A stretch of 64,000 nt of DNA from Hydrogenophaga sp. (GCF_011772445.1 NZ_WVZN01000036.1:18264-82263); one strand, 5' to 3'; positions 38,230 to 47,294 are shown, numbered from the stretch's first letter. Notes: generated by a model from the sequence alone, not told the origin. Translations and numbers: made by a program.

Positions 38230-38836
38230 GCCCGGCTGGCGCGGCGGCTGGTGGCGCGGCGCGCGGCGCGTCGAATCACCCAACCACGGCCAGCGGCCCC
38301 GCGACACGGCGGTCGATCTGATCGTGGTGCACTCCATCAGCCTGCCGCCCGGCGTGTACGGCGGCGATGAGGTCGAGCGGCTGTTCACCAACCGGCTCGA
38401 CTGGGACGCGCACCCCTATTTCCAGGCCATCCGCGGCATCGAGGTGTCGTCGCACTTCTTCGTGCGGCGCGACGGGCGTGTGCTGCAGTTCGTCTCCACC
38501 GCGCGCCGCGCCTGGCACGCAGGCGCCTCGCACTGGCTGGGACGCGACAACTGCAACGACTTCTCGGTGGGCATCGAACTCGAAGGCCTGGAAGGCGAGA
38601 CCTTCGAAGCACCCCAGTACGAGGCGCTTGCACGCCTGTGCCAGGCCTTGCGTGCGCGCCACCCCATCCGGCACATCGCCGGCCACGAGCACATCGCCCC
38701 CGCTCGCAAACACGATCCGGGGCCCGGCTTCGACTGGGCCCGGTTGCGGCAGCTCGTCGGCTGGCCGCCCTCGTGTTTTCCCGAAGCCACACGCGAAGGA
38801 ACCGCGGGCGCTCCAGTCGACACCGGCCACGATTGA
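38204..38836 (+). CDS. ampD: 1,6-anhydro-N-acetylmuramyl-L-alanine amidase AmpD
   Basis: A cytoplasmic zinc amidase of 210 residues in peptidoglycan recycling, removing the peptide from anhydro-muropeptides and so keeping AmpR-controlled beta-lactamase low where present. The zinc ligands are His in LIVVHSISLPPG, His in HIAGHEHIAP and Asp in KHDPGPGFDW. The start overlaps the end of pilR by 26 bp in another frame. An unstructured tail of about 25 residues follows the domain. Confidence 0.93.
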
Positions 38837-38846
38837 TCCGGCCATC

Positions 38847-38866
38847 GCAGGCCGCGCGCGGCCTGC
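38847..38866. repeat. Perfect 20-bp palindrome after ampD
   Basis: GCAGGCCGCG is followed directly by its reverse complement CGCGGCCTGC, ten bases after the ampD stop. It has no T-run. It is one of several GC-only dyads placed just after stop codons in this window. Confidence 0.5.
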
Positions 38867-39001
38867 AGCGCCGAATCGCGCCGCATCCCGCATGAATGCT
38901 TCGCTCCACGACCGAAACGCAGTCATGGCCGACGCTCTGCGCAAGTCGCCGCGTTCCGACGCATCGGCACCATCGATGCGTTGAGCGCTCCGGATGACAA
39001 A
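38867..39001. other. Gene-free part of the ampD-nrdA gap
   Basis: The 331-bp gap between ampD and nrdA contains the palindrome at 38847-38866, this featureless part, then the NrdR boxes, the nrdA promoter and a short upstream frame. A 24-codon ATG frame at about 38892 has no ribosome binding site and I do not call it. Confidence 0.5.
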
Positions 39002-39049
39002 ACGCTATCGGTAGTGCCTTGTTGCCCTCCGACACACCAGATATAGTGT
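39002..39049. promoter_or_regulatory. Tandem NrdR boxes overlapping the nrdA promoter
   Basis: A strong NrdR box ACACCAGATATAGTGT lies at 39034-39049 (14 of 16 positions fit the known acaCwAtATaTwGtgt pattern). A weaker one, ACGCTATCGGTAGTGC, lies at 39002-39017 (11 of 16). Their starts are exactly 32 bp apart, the three-turn spacing typical of paired NrdR sites. The promoter TTGTTG (39019-39024), 17-nt spacer, TATAGT (39042-39047) is embedded between and within them, so NrdR-ATP/dATP would block it. nrdR itself is not in the window. Confidence 0.85.
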
Positions 39050-39094
39050 GCCCCCAGATACCCCCCAGGCCTGTTTTCCGCGCCCCTCATCCGC

Positions 39095-39154
39095 ATGAGC
39101 ACCGCACCAGAAAACGGCGCCCGACCCGACCTGATCACCCAGAACAAATCCTGA
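39095..39154 (+). CDS. Possible 19-residue upstream ORF of nrdA
   Basis: ATG at 39095 opens MSTAPENGARPDLITQNKS and stops 13 bases before the nrdA ATG, within the transcribed leader. There is no clear ribosome binding site. Low-support candidate for a leader peptide or a coupling frame. Confidence 0.2.
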   Translation: MSTAPENGARPDLITQNKS

Positions 39155-39167
39155 ATCGAGAGGAAAC

Positions 39168-42056
39168 ATGCTGAGCGCAGCCACCCCCCAGTCCCCCGTC
39201 GCCCCCGCACAGAAGTCCGTGCCCGGCGCTTCGCCCACCTCCTCCACCCCCGTGTCCGCCTACACGCAGTACCAGATCATCCGCCGCAACGGCGCCGTGG
39301 TGCCGTTCGAGCCCAGCAAGATCGCCGTCGCCATGATGAAGGCCTTCCTGGCGGTGCACGGCACGCAGGGCGCGGCCTCGGCCAGCGTGCGCGAAACCGT
39401 GGACGAGCTCACGCAGAACGTCGTGCGCGCGCTCATGCGCTCGCGTCCGGGCGGCGGCACCTTCCACATCGAGGACGTGCAGGACCAGGCCGAACTCGGC
39501 CTGATGCGCAGCGGCCACCATGAAGTCGCCCGCGCCTATGTGCTGTACCGTGAGCGCCGCGCCGCCGAACGCGCCACCCAGGCCGCCGCCGCGCGCGCCG
39601 CCGAGCCCGTGCTGCACGTGCTCGACGGCGGCCAGCGCGTGCCGCTGGACATCGACGCCCTCACCCGCCTGATCACCGACGCCTGCGCCGGCCTGGGCGC
39701 CGACGTCAAGGCCGACCCCATCGTCGCCGAGACCAAGCGCAACCTGTACGACGGCGTGCCGATCGACGAGGTCTACAAGGCCGCCATCCTGGCCGCGCGC
39801 ACGCTGATCGAAAAAGACCCCGACTACACCTACGCCACCGCGCGCCTGCTGCTGCATACCATCGTGCGGGAGATCCTGGGCGCCGAGGTGCCGCAGGCCG
39901 AGATGGGCCAGCGCTACGCCGACTACTTCCCGCAGTTCATCCGCAAGGGCGTGGACGCCGAGCTGCTCAACCCCGACCTGCTGCAGTTCGACCTGGCGCG
40001 CCTGGGCGCCGCGCTCAAGCCCGAGCGCGACCTGCAGTTCGACTACCTGGGCCTGCAGACGCTGTACGACCGCTACTTCCTGCACGTGCGCAAGACGCGC
40101 ATCGAACTGCCGCAGGCTTTCTTCATGCGCGTGGCCATGGGCCTGTCGCTCAATGAAATCGACCGCGAGGCCCGTGCGATCGAGTTCTACGAGATCCTGT
40201 CCACCTTCGACTTCATGAGCAGCACGCCCACGCTGTTCAACAGCGGCACGCTGCGCTCGCAGCTCTCCAGCTGCTACCTCACCACCGTGCCCGACGACCT
40301 CGACGGCATCTACGAGTCCATCAAGGACAACGCCATGCTGTCCAAGTTCGCCGGCGGTCTCGGCAACGACTGGACCCGCGTGCGCGGCATGGGCTCGCAC
40401 ATCAAGGGCACCAACGGCAAGTCGCAGGGCGTCGTGCCGTTCCTCAAGGTCGTCAACGACACGGCGGTGGCCGTCAACCAGGGCGGCAAGCGCAAGGGCG
40501 CGGTCTGCGCCTACCTGGAGACCTGGCACCTGGACATCGAGGAATTCCTGGAGCTGCGCAAGAACACCGGCGACGACCGCCGCCGCACCCACGACATGAA
40601 CACCGCGAACTGGATTCCGGACCTGTTCATGAAGCGCGTGCTGGAAAAAGGCGAGTGGAGCCTGTTCTCGCCCTCCAACACGCCTGACCTGCACGACAAG
40701 TTCGGCACCGACTTCGAGAAGGCCTACGTCGCCTACGAAGAAAAGGCCGCGCGCGGCGAGATCAAACCCTACCGCAAGGTCCCCGCGTCCGACCTGTGGC
40801 GCAAGATGCTCTCGATGCTGTTCGAGACCGGCCACCCCTGGATCACCTTCAAGGACGCCTGCAACGTGCGCAGCCCGCAGCAGCACGCCGGCGTGGTGCA
40901 CAGCTCCAACCTCTGCACCGAGATCACGCTCAACACCTCCGACACCGAAACCGCCGTCTGCAACCTCGGCTCGGTCAACCTGCTGCGCCACCTGAAGGAC
41001 GGCGCCATCGACCACGACAAGCTCAAGAAGACCATCGCCACCGCGATGCGCATGCTCGACAACGTGATCGACATCAACTACTACGCGGTCAAGAAGGCGC
41101 GCGATTCCAACCTGCGCCACCGCCCGGTGGGCATGGGCATCATGGGTTTCCAGGACGCGCTGTACGAACTTCGCATTCCCTACGCCTCCAACGAAGCCGT
41201 CGAATTCGCCGACCGCTCCATGGAAGCCGTCTGCTACTACGCCTACTGGGCCTCCACCGAGCTCTCCCGCGAGCGCGGCCGCTACAGCAGCTTCAAGGGC
41301 TCGCTGTGGGACAAGGGCATCCTGCCGCCCGACACCCTGGACCTGCTGGCCAAGGAGCGCGGCGGCTACGTCGACGTGGACCGCTCCAGCAGCCTCGACT
41401 GGGACGCCCTGCGCCAGAAGATCGCCCGCGACGGCATGCGCAACTCCAACTGCGTGGCCATCGCCCCCACGGCGACCATCTCCAACATCATCGGCGTGGA
41501 CGCCTCCATCGAGCCTTGCTTCGGCAACCTCTCGGTCAAGTCCAACCTGTCGGGCGAGTTCACCGTCATCAACAGCTACCTCGTCAAGGACCTGAAGCGC
41601 CTGGGCCTGTGGGACGACGTGATGGTCATGGACCTCAAGCACTTCGATGGCTCGCTGCGCCCCATCGACCGCGTGCCGCAGGATGTGAAAGCCCTGTACG
41701 CCACCGCGTTCGAGGTCGAGCCGGTGTGGCTGGTGGAAGCCGCCGCGCGCCGCCAGAAGTGGATCGACCAGGCACAGAGCCTGAACATCTACATGGCCGG
41801 TGCGTCGGGCAAGAAGCTCGACGAAACCTACAAGCTCGCCTGGCTGCGCGGCTTGAAGACCACCTATTACCTGCGCACCACCTCGGCCACGCAGATCGAG
41901 AAATCCACCGGCCGCACGGGACAACTCAATGCGGTGTCGGTGACGCCGAGCGCACCGATGGCCGCGGCCGCGAGTGCAACGACGGTTGCGAGCGAACCCG
42001 CCACCGACGTGAAGTTCTGCGCCATCGATGACCCGGGTTGCGAGGCCTGCCAGTGA
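39168..42056 (+). CDS. nrdA: Ribonucleoside-diphosphate reductase class Ia, alpha subunit
   Basis: Reduces ribonucleoside diphosphates to deoxy forms; 962 residues. After a disordered start, an ATP-cone begins about residue 35 (YQIIRRNGAVVPFEPSKIAVAMMKAF) and a second, partial cone-like region follows (LHVLDGGQRVPLDIDALTRL). The catalytic barrel shows NSGTLRSQLSSCYL, GGLGNDWTRVRGMGSHIKGT, SSNLCTEITLNTSDTETAVCNLGSVNL and PTATISNIIGVDASIEP. The C-terminal redox cysteines are in FCAIDDPGCEACQ. The ribosome binding site GAGAGGA fixes the start. Expression is probably repressed by NrdR through the paired boxes upstream. nrdB follows after 146 bp. Confidence 0.97.
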   Translation: MLSAATPQSPVAPAQKSVPGASPTSSTPVSAYTQYQIIRRNGAVVPFEPSKIAVAMMKAFLAVHGTQGAASASVRETVDELTQNVVRALMRSRPGGGTFHIEDVQDQAELGLMRSGHHEVARAYVLYRERRAAERATQAAAARAAEPVLHVLDGGQRVPLDIDALTRLITDACAGLGADVKADPIVAETKRNLYDGVPIDEVYKAAILAARTLIEKDPDYTYATARLLLHTIVREILGAEVPQAEMGQRYADYFPQFIRKGVDAELLNPDLLQFDLARLGAALKPERDLQFDYLGLQTLYDRYFLHVRKTRIELPQAFFMRVAMGLSLNEIDREARAIEFYEILSTFDFMSSTPTLFNSGTLRSQLSSCYLTTVPDDLDGIYESIKDNAMLSKFAGGLGNDWTRVRGMGSHIKGTNGKSQGVVPFLKVVNDTAVAVNQGGKRKGAVCAYLETWHLDIEEFLELRKNTGDDRRRTHDMNTANWIPDLFMKRVLEKGEWSLFSPSNTPDLHDKFGTDFEKAYVAYEEKAARGEIKPYRKVPASDLWRKMLSMLFETGHPWITFKDACNVRSPQQHAGVVHSSNLCTEITLNTSDTETAVCNLGSVNLLRHLKDGAIDHDKLKKTIATAMRMLDNVIDINYYAVKKARDSNLRHRPVGMGIMGFQDALYELRIPYASNEAVEFADRSMEAVCYYAYWASTELSRERGRYSSFKGSLWDKGILPPDTLDLLAKERGGYVDVDRSSSLDWDALRQKIARDGMRNSNCVAIAPTATISNIIGVDASIEPCFGNLSVKSNLSGEFTVINSYLVKDLKRLGLWDDVMVMDLKHFDGSLRPIDRVPQDVKALYATAFEVEPVWLVEAAARRQKWIDQAQSLNIYMAGASGKKLDETYKLAWLRGLKTTYYLRTTSATQIEKSTGRTGQLNAVSVTPSAPMAAAASATTVASEPATDVKFCAIDDPGCEACQ

Positions 42057-42152
42057 ATCGGATTGCGTGCAATCGAAGCCGCAGCGGTGCAATGCGTTGA
42101 TTCATTCGATGCAACACCGCAACAAAATTCGTGAGCATGCGGCCTGATTGCT

Positions 42153-42180
42153 TTGCAATTCGCGCAGACACTTTGATAAT
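42153..42180 (+). promoter_or_regulatory. Own promoter of nrdB
   Basis: TTGCAA (42153-42158), 16-nt spacer, GATAAT (42175-42180) in an unusually AT-rich stretch between nrdA and nrdB. It would give a leader of about 16 nt. No NrdR-like box is visible here. Confidence 0.55.
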
Positions 42181-42202
42181 TCGCTGAATCGGACCGACCC
42201 CT

Positions 42203-43387
42203 ATGTTGAACTGGGACGAACCCACAACACCTTCTTCGACGTCGACGCACAGCCCCCGCCCTTCCGGCCAGCCGGGCTTGCAAGTCTCATCCATCGGTGA
42301 GACCACCTCCGCCGTCACCCGTCACGTCGCCTCCTCCGCCACGCCGTCGAGCCAGGCGGCCGCGCCGCAGCGCCGCATCAACGTGGCCGACAAGCGCATC
42401 ATCAACGGCCAGACCGACGTCAACCAGCTCGTCCCCTTCAAATACAAGTGGGCCTGGGAGAAGTACCTGGCCACCTGCGCCAACCACTGGATGCCGCAGG
42501 AAGTGAACATGAGCCGCGACATCGCGCTCTGGAAAGACCCGAACGGCCTCACCGAGGACGAGCGCCGCATCGTCAAGCGCAACCTCGGCTTCTTCGTCAC
42601 CGCTGACTCGCTGGCCGCCAACAACATCGTGCTGGGCACCTACCGCCACATCACGGCGCCCGAGTGCCGCCAGTTCCTGCTGCGCCAGGCTTTCGAAGAA
42701 GCGATCCACACGCACGCCTACCAGTACATCGTGGAATCGCTGGGTCTCGACGAGTCCGAGATCTTCAACGCCTACAACGAGATCCAGTCGATCCGCGACA
42801 AGGACGAGTTCCTGATCCCCTTCATCGAGGCGATCATGGACCCGAACTTCCACACCGGCACGCCCGAGAACGACCAGACCTTGCTCAAGAGCCTGATCGT
42901 TTTCGCCTGCCTGATGGAGGGCATGTTCTTCTACGTCGGCTTCACCCAGATCCTGGCGCTGGGCCGCCAGAACAAGATGACCGGCGCCGCCGAGCAGTAC
43001 CAGTACATCCTGCGCGACGAGTCGATGCACTGCAATTTCGGCATCGACCTGATCAACGCCATCAAGATGGAGAACCCGCTGCTCTGGACGGCGGAGTTCA
43101 AGGCCGAGATCAAGGAGCTGTTCCTCAAGGCCGTCGAGCTCGAGTACCGCTACGCCGAGGACACCATGCCGCGCGGCGTGCTGGGCCTCAATGCCTCCAT
43201 GTTCAAGGGCTACCTGCGCTACATCGCCAACCGGCGCGCCACGCAGATCGGCCTGGAACCCCTGTTCCCGAACGAAGAGAACCCGTTCCCCTGGATGAGC
43301 GAGATGATCGACCTCAAGAAGGAACGCAACTTCTTCGAAACACGGGTGATCGAGTACCAATCGGGCGGAGCGCTTTCCTGGGACTGA
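42203..43387 (+). CDS. nrdB: Ribonucleoside-diphosphate reductase class Ia, beta subunit
   Basis: A 394-residue diiron-tyrosyl radical protein. The metal ligands and radical Tyr are in [12 protein letters not shown] (Asp), [14 protein letters not shown] (Glu, His, and Tyr at the radical position), [11 protein letters not shown] (Glu) and [11 protein letters not shown] (Glu, His). The first 55 residues are Ser/Pro/Thr-rich and disordered. The C-terminal tail ends [11 protein letters not shown], the part that docks into NrdA. The radical Tyr is present, so this is an active class Ia/NrdB type. It may be made both from the nrdA transcript and from its own promoter. Confidence 0.97.
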   Translation: MLNWDEPTTPSSTSTHSPRPSGQPGLQVSSIGETTSAVTRHVASSATPSSQAAAPQRRINVADKRIINGQTDVNQLVPFKYKWAWEKYLATCANHWMPQEVNMSRDIALWKDPNGLTEDERRIVKRNLGFFVTADSLAANNIVLGTYRHITAPECRQFLLRQAFEEAIHTHAYQYIVESLGLDESEIFNAYNEIQSIRDKDEFLIPFIEAIMDPNFHTGTPENDQTLLKSLIVFACLMEGMFFYVGFTQILALGRQNKMTGAAEQYQYILRDESMHCNFGIDLINAIKMENPLLWTAEFKAEIKELFLKAVELEYRYAEDTMPRGVLGLNASMFKGYLRYIANRRATQIGLEPLFPNEENPFPWMSEMIDLKKERNFFETRVIEYQSGGALSWD

Positions 43388-43509
43388 TGTCCCGGCCGGG
43401 CCTCCGCATTGCCAGCGAACAAGAAGACGAATCGAATCATCAGGACAGCCGCAGGGCGCGCAGACGCCCGCACTGGCCTGAGCCCGGATTCAGGGCCCTG
43501 GGGTCTGTT

Positions 43510-43523
43510 GTGGATGCATCCAC
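43510..43523. promoter_or_regulatory. 14-bp perfect palindrome upstream of the H1-like gene
   Basis: GTGGATGCATCCAC lies in the 216-bp gap between nrdB and the H1-like gene, about 80 bp before its ATG. It could be an operator. The rest of this gap shows no terminator for nrdB and no clear promoter. Confidence 0.35.
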
Positions 43524-43603
43524 CTGACCGCAGAACCTTGAATCGCTTCACCGGCCATCCGACCGGCTGAAGTGCTCTTTGCAACTTGATCAAGGAGAAA
43601 GCA

Positions 43604-44122
43604 ATGGCAACTGCGAAGAAAGCCCCGGCCAAGAAGGCTGCGGCGAAAAAGGCGCCGGCGAAGAAGAAAGTCGCCGCCAAGAAAGCCCCGGCGAAGAAGG
43701 TCGTGGCCAAGAAGGCTCCGGCGAAGAAAGTCGCGGCCAAGAAGGCCCCGGCGAAGAAGAAAGTCGCCGCCAAGAAGGCCCCGGCGAAGAAAGTCGCGGC
43801 CAAGAAAGCCCCGGCGAAGAAGAAAGTCGCGGCCAAGAAGGCTCCCGCCAAGAAAGCGGCAGCCAAGAAGGCCCCGGCGAAGAAAGCCGCGGCCAAGAAA
43901 GCGCCGGCGAAGAAAGCCGCTGCGAAGAAGGCGCCCGCGAAGAAAGCGGCAGCTAAAAAGGCCCCTGCGAAAAAGGCAGCCCCTGCGAAGAAGGCAGCCC
44001 CCGCAAAAAAAGCTGAGCCGGCCAAGAAGCCGGCTGCCCCTGCTCCCGCGGCCGCTCCCGCCGCTCAGACCAAGCTCAACCCTCAAGCCGCCTGGCCGTT
44101 CCCGACGTCCAGCAAGCCCTGA
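43604..44122 (+). CDS. Histone H1-like Lys/Ala-rich DNA-binding protein
   Basis: A 172-residue protein that is almost entirely tandem AKKAPAKK and AAKK units (about residues 4-140), with a short Pro/Ala spacer and a distinct tail ending [14 protein letters not shown]. The composition is that of the eukaryotic H1 C-terminal tail and of bacterial H1-like proteins (Bordetella BpH1, chlamydial Hc2, pseudomonad AlgP), which bind and condense DNA. There is no globular domain. AAGGAGA before the ATG is a strong ribosome binding site. Its own U-tailed terminator makes it a single-gene unit after nrdB. Confidence 0.9.
   Translation: MATAKKAPAKKAAAKKAPAKKKVAAKKAPAKKVVAKKAPAKKVAAKKAPAKKKVAAKKAPAKKVAAKKAPAKKKVAAKKAPAKKAAAKKAPAKKAAAKKAPAKKAAAKKAPAKKAAAKKAPAKKAAPAKKAAPAKKAEPAKKPAAPAPAAAPAAQTKLNPQAAWPFPTSSKP
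43613..44030 (+). repeat. In-gene tandem repeats of the H1-like gene
   Basis: The coding sequence consists of near-identical units such as GCCAAGAAGGCCCCGGCGAA with longer periods (about 36-39 bp) in the first part. Such DNA changes length readily by slippage or recombination, so repeat number may vary between strains. Confidence 0.8.
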
Positions 44123-44142
44123 GTCAGCCTTGAGTTGATCTG

Positions 44143-44173
44143 AAAGCCCGGTGCGAAAGCACCGGGCTTTTTT
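44143..44173. terminator. Bidirectional intrinsic terminator
   Basis: AAAGCCCGGTGC (44143-44154), loop GAAA, GCACCGGGCTTT (44159-44170) followed by more T. It ends the H1-like transcript and, in reverse, the leftward acc-pfkB operon. Confidence 0.93.
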
Positions 44174-44188
44174 CATTCCGGACCACGT

Positions 44189-45088
44189 TCAGGCCCGCAG
44201 CGTGGGATCCACCGTGTAGTTCTGCGGACCGCGGACCGCAATCTTGAGCGCCCCCAGGCGGTTGCCCAATTCCGCGCAGCGCGTCAGCGGCCAACCCTTG
44301 GAGAGGCCGTGCAGCAGCGCCGCGCGAAAGGCATCGCCACAACCCGTGGGATCGACCACGGCTTCGGCCTTCACGCCAGGCACGCGCGTGGCCACGCCGT
44401 TTTCCCACACGTCGCAGCCCTGGTCGGCGAGCGTGACCACGAGGCCGCGCACGCGCTGAGAGATGTCGGCCAGTGACAGGCCGGTGCGGTCGCAGAGCAT
44501 GCGGCCTTCGTAGTCGTTCACCGCCACCCAACTCGCCTGGTCGATGAAGCGCAGCAGCTCCTCGCCATTGAACATGGGCAGGCCCTGACCCGGATCGAAC
44601 ACGAAGGGCACGCCTGCGGCCTTGAGTTGCGCGGCGTGGGAGACCATGCCCTCGCGGCCATCGGGCGCGATGATGCCCAGGGTGAGGTCCTTTCGCGCGG
44701 GCACCGGTGTGTCGTGCGCGAAGGACATCGCGCCCGGGTGGAAGGCCGTGATCTGGTTGTTGTCGCGGTCGGTCATGATCATGGCCTGCGCGGTGTAGGC
44801 GTCGGCCACGGTGCTCACGTGGGCCGTGTCCACGCCCAGCTCGCGCATGCGGGCAAGGTAGTCGGCGCCATCGCTGCCCAGCGCCGCCAGCGGGGCCACC
44901 TCGGCGCCCAGTTGCCGCAGCCCGTAGGCGATGTTGCCTGCGCAGCCGCCGAAGTCGCGCCGCAGGCCGGGCACCAGGAAGGACACGTTGAGGATGTGCA
45001 ACTGGTCGGGCAGGATCTGGTCGGCGAACCGGCCTTCGAAGGTCATGATGGTGTCGAAGGCCAGCGAGCCGCAAACGAGGATGGGCAT
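44189..45088 (-). CDS. PfkB-family carbohydrate/nucleoside kinase (adenosine kinase-like)
   Basis: A 299-residue ribokinase-fold kinase. LVCGSLAFDTIMTFEGRFADQI opens the fold, GGCAGNIAYGLRQLGAEVAPLAALG is the first PfkB region and VDPTGCGDAFRAALLHGLSKG contains the anion hole and the catalytic Asp (TGCGDAF). Betaproteobacterial members of this branch are often adenosine kinases, but the substrate is not certain from sequence. Last gene of the accB-accC-prmA-DUF3426-pfkB run, 18 bp after the DUF3426 gene. Confidence 0.85.
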   Translation of the reverse strand: MPILVCGSLAFDTIMTFEGRFADQILPDQLHILNVSFLVPGLRRDFGGCAGNIAYGLRQLGAEVAPLAALGSDGADYLARMRELGVDTAHVSTVADAYTAQAMIMTDRDNNQITAFHPGAMSFAHDTPVPARKDLTLGIIAPDGREGMVSHAAQLKAAGVPFVFDPGQGLPMFNGEELLRFIDQASWVAVNDYEGRMLCDRTGLSLADISQRVRGLVVTLADQGCDVWENGVATRVPGVKAEAVVDPTGCGDAFRAALLHGLSKGWPLTRCAELGNRLGALKIAVRGPQNYTVDPTLRA

Positions 45089-45106
45089 GGTGTCGAAGGG
45101 GGGGGT

Positions 45107-46342
45107 TCAGGGATAGAAGACGAGGGCGCGATAACCCGCGGTGGGCACGCCCTCGCCGAGCGAGATGGAGAGGCGGAAACTGACCGACACGCGCTCATGG
45201 GGCGGCAGTGCCGCCACACCGGCGGGCCAGTCTTGCGGCAGGAAGACACGGCGGGCCACGACCACCTGTTGGGTGTCGGTCAAGGTCAGCTCGAGCGCCG
45301 GCAGGGCCACTTCCAGCGGTGACTGGTTGTGCAGCACGATGTCGAACGAATGGAAGTTGCCGAGCCGGCGCACCAGCTCGGCGCTGTCGATCACGATGGC
45401 GTCGATCTGGCGCACCGGTGCGAGGTCGCAACCCAGGTGGTCGCAGGCCTGCAAGATCCAGGGCTTGAGCGCCGGCTGCGCCGCCACCAGACGGTGGCGC
45501 TCCTGGATGGCCCATTGCGCCGCGAGAAGCAGCGCGAGCATCAGTGTCAGCAGCGCGAGCCCGACGCGCATGCCCGGTGAGTTCCAGAACGCGCGGCGGC
45601 GCGCCTGGCGCACGAAGCCGGGCTCCGCGTCGGGGGCGTCCGCGTCGCGGTCGCGAGCGGCCGGTGCGGGCGGCGCGGCTTCGGCGGTCTCGGGGGCATC
45701 CGCCAAGGCCGTGTCCGGCGGGGCCGCGGGCAATGGCGCTCGCGTGGAGTGCGCAAAGCGTTCCAGCTCGGCGTGGAAGTCGGATTCGGGTTCGTCCCGC
45801 GACGCCACGGCGAGCGTGTTCGATACGCTGGGCATCCACACATCGTCGGGCTCGGACTCCGGCTGGGGCTCGGGCACCGGCTCGGTCACCGCTTCGGCGA
45901 CGGGCTTCGGCTGTGCGGGTTCGGGCGCGGGCTCGGCCACCGGGGCGACTTCCTCGACGCGCGGCTCGGTGACCGGCGACGCATCGAGCGGGCCATCGCC
46001 AAACCAGGCCCGCAGGTCGTCGTCCTCGGGCGGCTGCGCGGGTGGGGCCGGCATGTCATCGGCCGCGTCCGGCAAGGTGGGTTCAGGAACCGGCGGGGGT
46101 GGCACCGCGGGTTCCACCATGGCGGTTGGCGCGGGCACCGGTGCGCTTGCCGGCGCGGCCGGGGCTGCATCAGCGGACGCAGCCGGGGCCGCGGCCGACG
46201 GCACCCAGGCTTCCAGGTGGATGGTGGCGTCGAACACATCGGAGCAGTGTCCGCAGCGCACCCAGCCGTCCGAGATCTTGAGTTGATCGGCCACCACGCG
46301 GAACACGGTGCCGCAAGCCGGACAGCGGGTGGTGAAACTCAT
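45107..46342 (-). CDS. Zinc-ribbon and DUF3426 domain protein
   Basis: A 411-residue protein. The N-terminus is an MJ0042-type zinc ribbon (TRCPACGTVFRVV, VRCGHCSDVFDA). A long acidic, Pro/Ala/Glu-rich linker (about 45-255) leads to one membrane helix (VGLALLTLMLALLLAAQWAI) and a C-terminal DUF3426 domain (HLGCDLAPVRQIDAIVIDSAEL, LELTLTDTQQVVVARRVFLP). The ribbon is therefore cytoplasmic and DUF3426 periplasmic. The function is unknown. GATAAT (46350-46355, minus strand) ends 7 nt before the ATG, so a leaderless internal promoter may exist besides read-through from prmA. Confidence 0.88.
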   Translation of the reverse strand: MSFTTRCPACGTVFRVVADQLKISDGWVRCGHCSDVFDATIHLEAWVPSAAAPAASADAAPAAPASAPVPAPTAMVEPAVPPPPVPEPTLPDAADDMPAPPAQPPEDDDLRAWFGDGPLDASPVTEPRVEEVAPVAEPAPEPAQPKPVAEAVTEPVPEPQPESEPDDVWMPSVSNTLAVASRDEPESDFHAELERFAHSTRAPLPAAPPDTALADAPETAEAAPPAPAARDRDADAPDAEPGFVRQARRRAFWNSPGMRVGLALLTLMLALLLAAQWAIQERHRLVAAQPALKPWILQACDHLGCDLAPVRQIDAIVIDSAELVRRLGNFHSFDIVLHNQSPLEVALPALELTLTDTQQVVVARRVFLPQDWPAGVAALPPHERVSVSFRLSISLGEGVPTAGYRALVFYP

Positions 46343-46376
46343 GGGGCCGATTATCGCGGGCCGCGACGCGCGGGGC

Positions 46377-47294
46377 TCAGGGCTTGCGCGCGGTCATGAG
46401 GATCCAGCCGTCCTCTTCGTCGCTGACCTCGAGCGCGAGCCAGGGCGCATAGGCCTCGCGCAGTTCATCGGCCTGGCGCGCCAGGATGCCCGCGAGCACC
46501 AGGTGGCCACCCGGGCGCACGTGCGAACACAGCAGCGGCGCGAGCACCTTCAGCGGCGTGGCCAGGATGTTGGCGAGCACCAGGTCGTGCTCGCCCTTCG
46601 CGGCATCGGGCAGGCCAGCCTGCAACGCGACGCTGTTCGCGTCGGCGTTCAGGCGCGTGGACTCCACCGCCGCCGGGTCGATGTCGACGGCAAGGATGTC
46701 GCGCGCGCCGTGCTTGGCCGCGCCGATGGCCAGGATGCCCGAGCCGCAGCCGTAGTCGAGCACGCGCGGTCCCACGGGGGCCTGCGCGGCCGTCCAGCGC
46801 AGGCACATGCGCGTGGTGGGGTGGGTGCCGGTGCCGAAGGCCAAGCCCGGGTCGAGCCGGATCACCTCGCGCGCCTGCGCGGGCGGCTCGTGCCAGGAGG
46901 GCACGATCCAGAAGGTGGGCGTGATCTCGACCGGCTCGAACTGCGACTGCGTCAGGCGCACCCAGTCCTGTTCGGGCACGGCGCGCACGCCTTGCACGCG
47001 GCAGCCATCAAAGAAGTCCTGTGCCGACAGCAGCGTGGCGGCCTCGCGCGCGGCGGCCTCGTCGGGAAACAGCGCGACCACGCGCGAGCGCTGCCAGCCT
47101 TCCTTGGGTGGCGGCATGCCGGGCTCGCCGAACAGGGCCTGCTCGGCCTCGGTCATGGCGTCGGCGTCTTCCACCGACACGCTGAGCGCATCCAGCGCGT
47201 CGAGCGCCTCGCCCACGGCCTCGATGGCCGCCTCGGGCACCACCAGGACCAGCTCGAAAGGCGTGGCCGCGCCAGCGGCGGAATCAGCGCTCAC
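46377..47294 (-). CDS. prmA: Ribosomal protein L11 methyltransferase
   Basis: SAM-dependent enzyme that trimethylates ribosomal protein L11. The GTG at 47294 ([19 protein letters not shown]) overlaps the accC stop by 11 bases and gives 305 residues, near the normal 293-300. The N-terminal substrate domain is followed by the methyltransferase fold: [39 protein letters not shown] and [12 protein letters not shown]. The pairing of prmA with accBC is common in betaproteobacteria. Confidence 0.94.
   Translation of the reverse strand: MSADSAAGAATPFELVLVVPEAAIEAVGEALDALDALSVSVEDADAMTEAEQALFGEPGMPPPKEGWQRSRVVALFPDEAAAREAATLLSAQDFFDGCRVQGVRAVPEQDWVRLTQSQFEPVEITPTFWIVPSWHEPPAQAREVIRLDPGLAFGTGTHPTTRMCLRWTAAQAPVGPRVLDYGCGSGILAIGAAKHGARDILAVDIDPAAVESTRLNADANSVALQAGLPDAAKGEHDLVLANILATPLKVLAPLLCSHVRPGGHLVLAGILARQADELREAYAPWLALEVSDEEDGWILMTARKP

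Noticed and set aside
38892-38984. Small ORF in the ampD-nrdA gap
   Set aside because: No ribosome binding site and no sign of selection visible; the region lies upstream of the nrdA promoter.
39135-42092. A 985-codon open frame antisense to nrdA
   Set aside because: Same cause: third-position G/C bias removes stops on the opposite strand. No ribosome binding site or domain.
43613-44030. CRISPR-like or satellite array
   Set aside because: Regular repeats here are the codons of the H1-like protein; there are no unique spacers and the frame is intact with a ribosome binding site and terminator.
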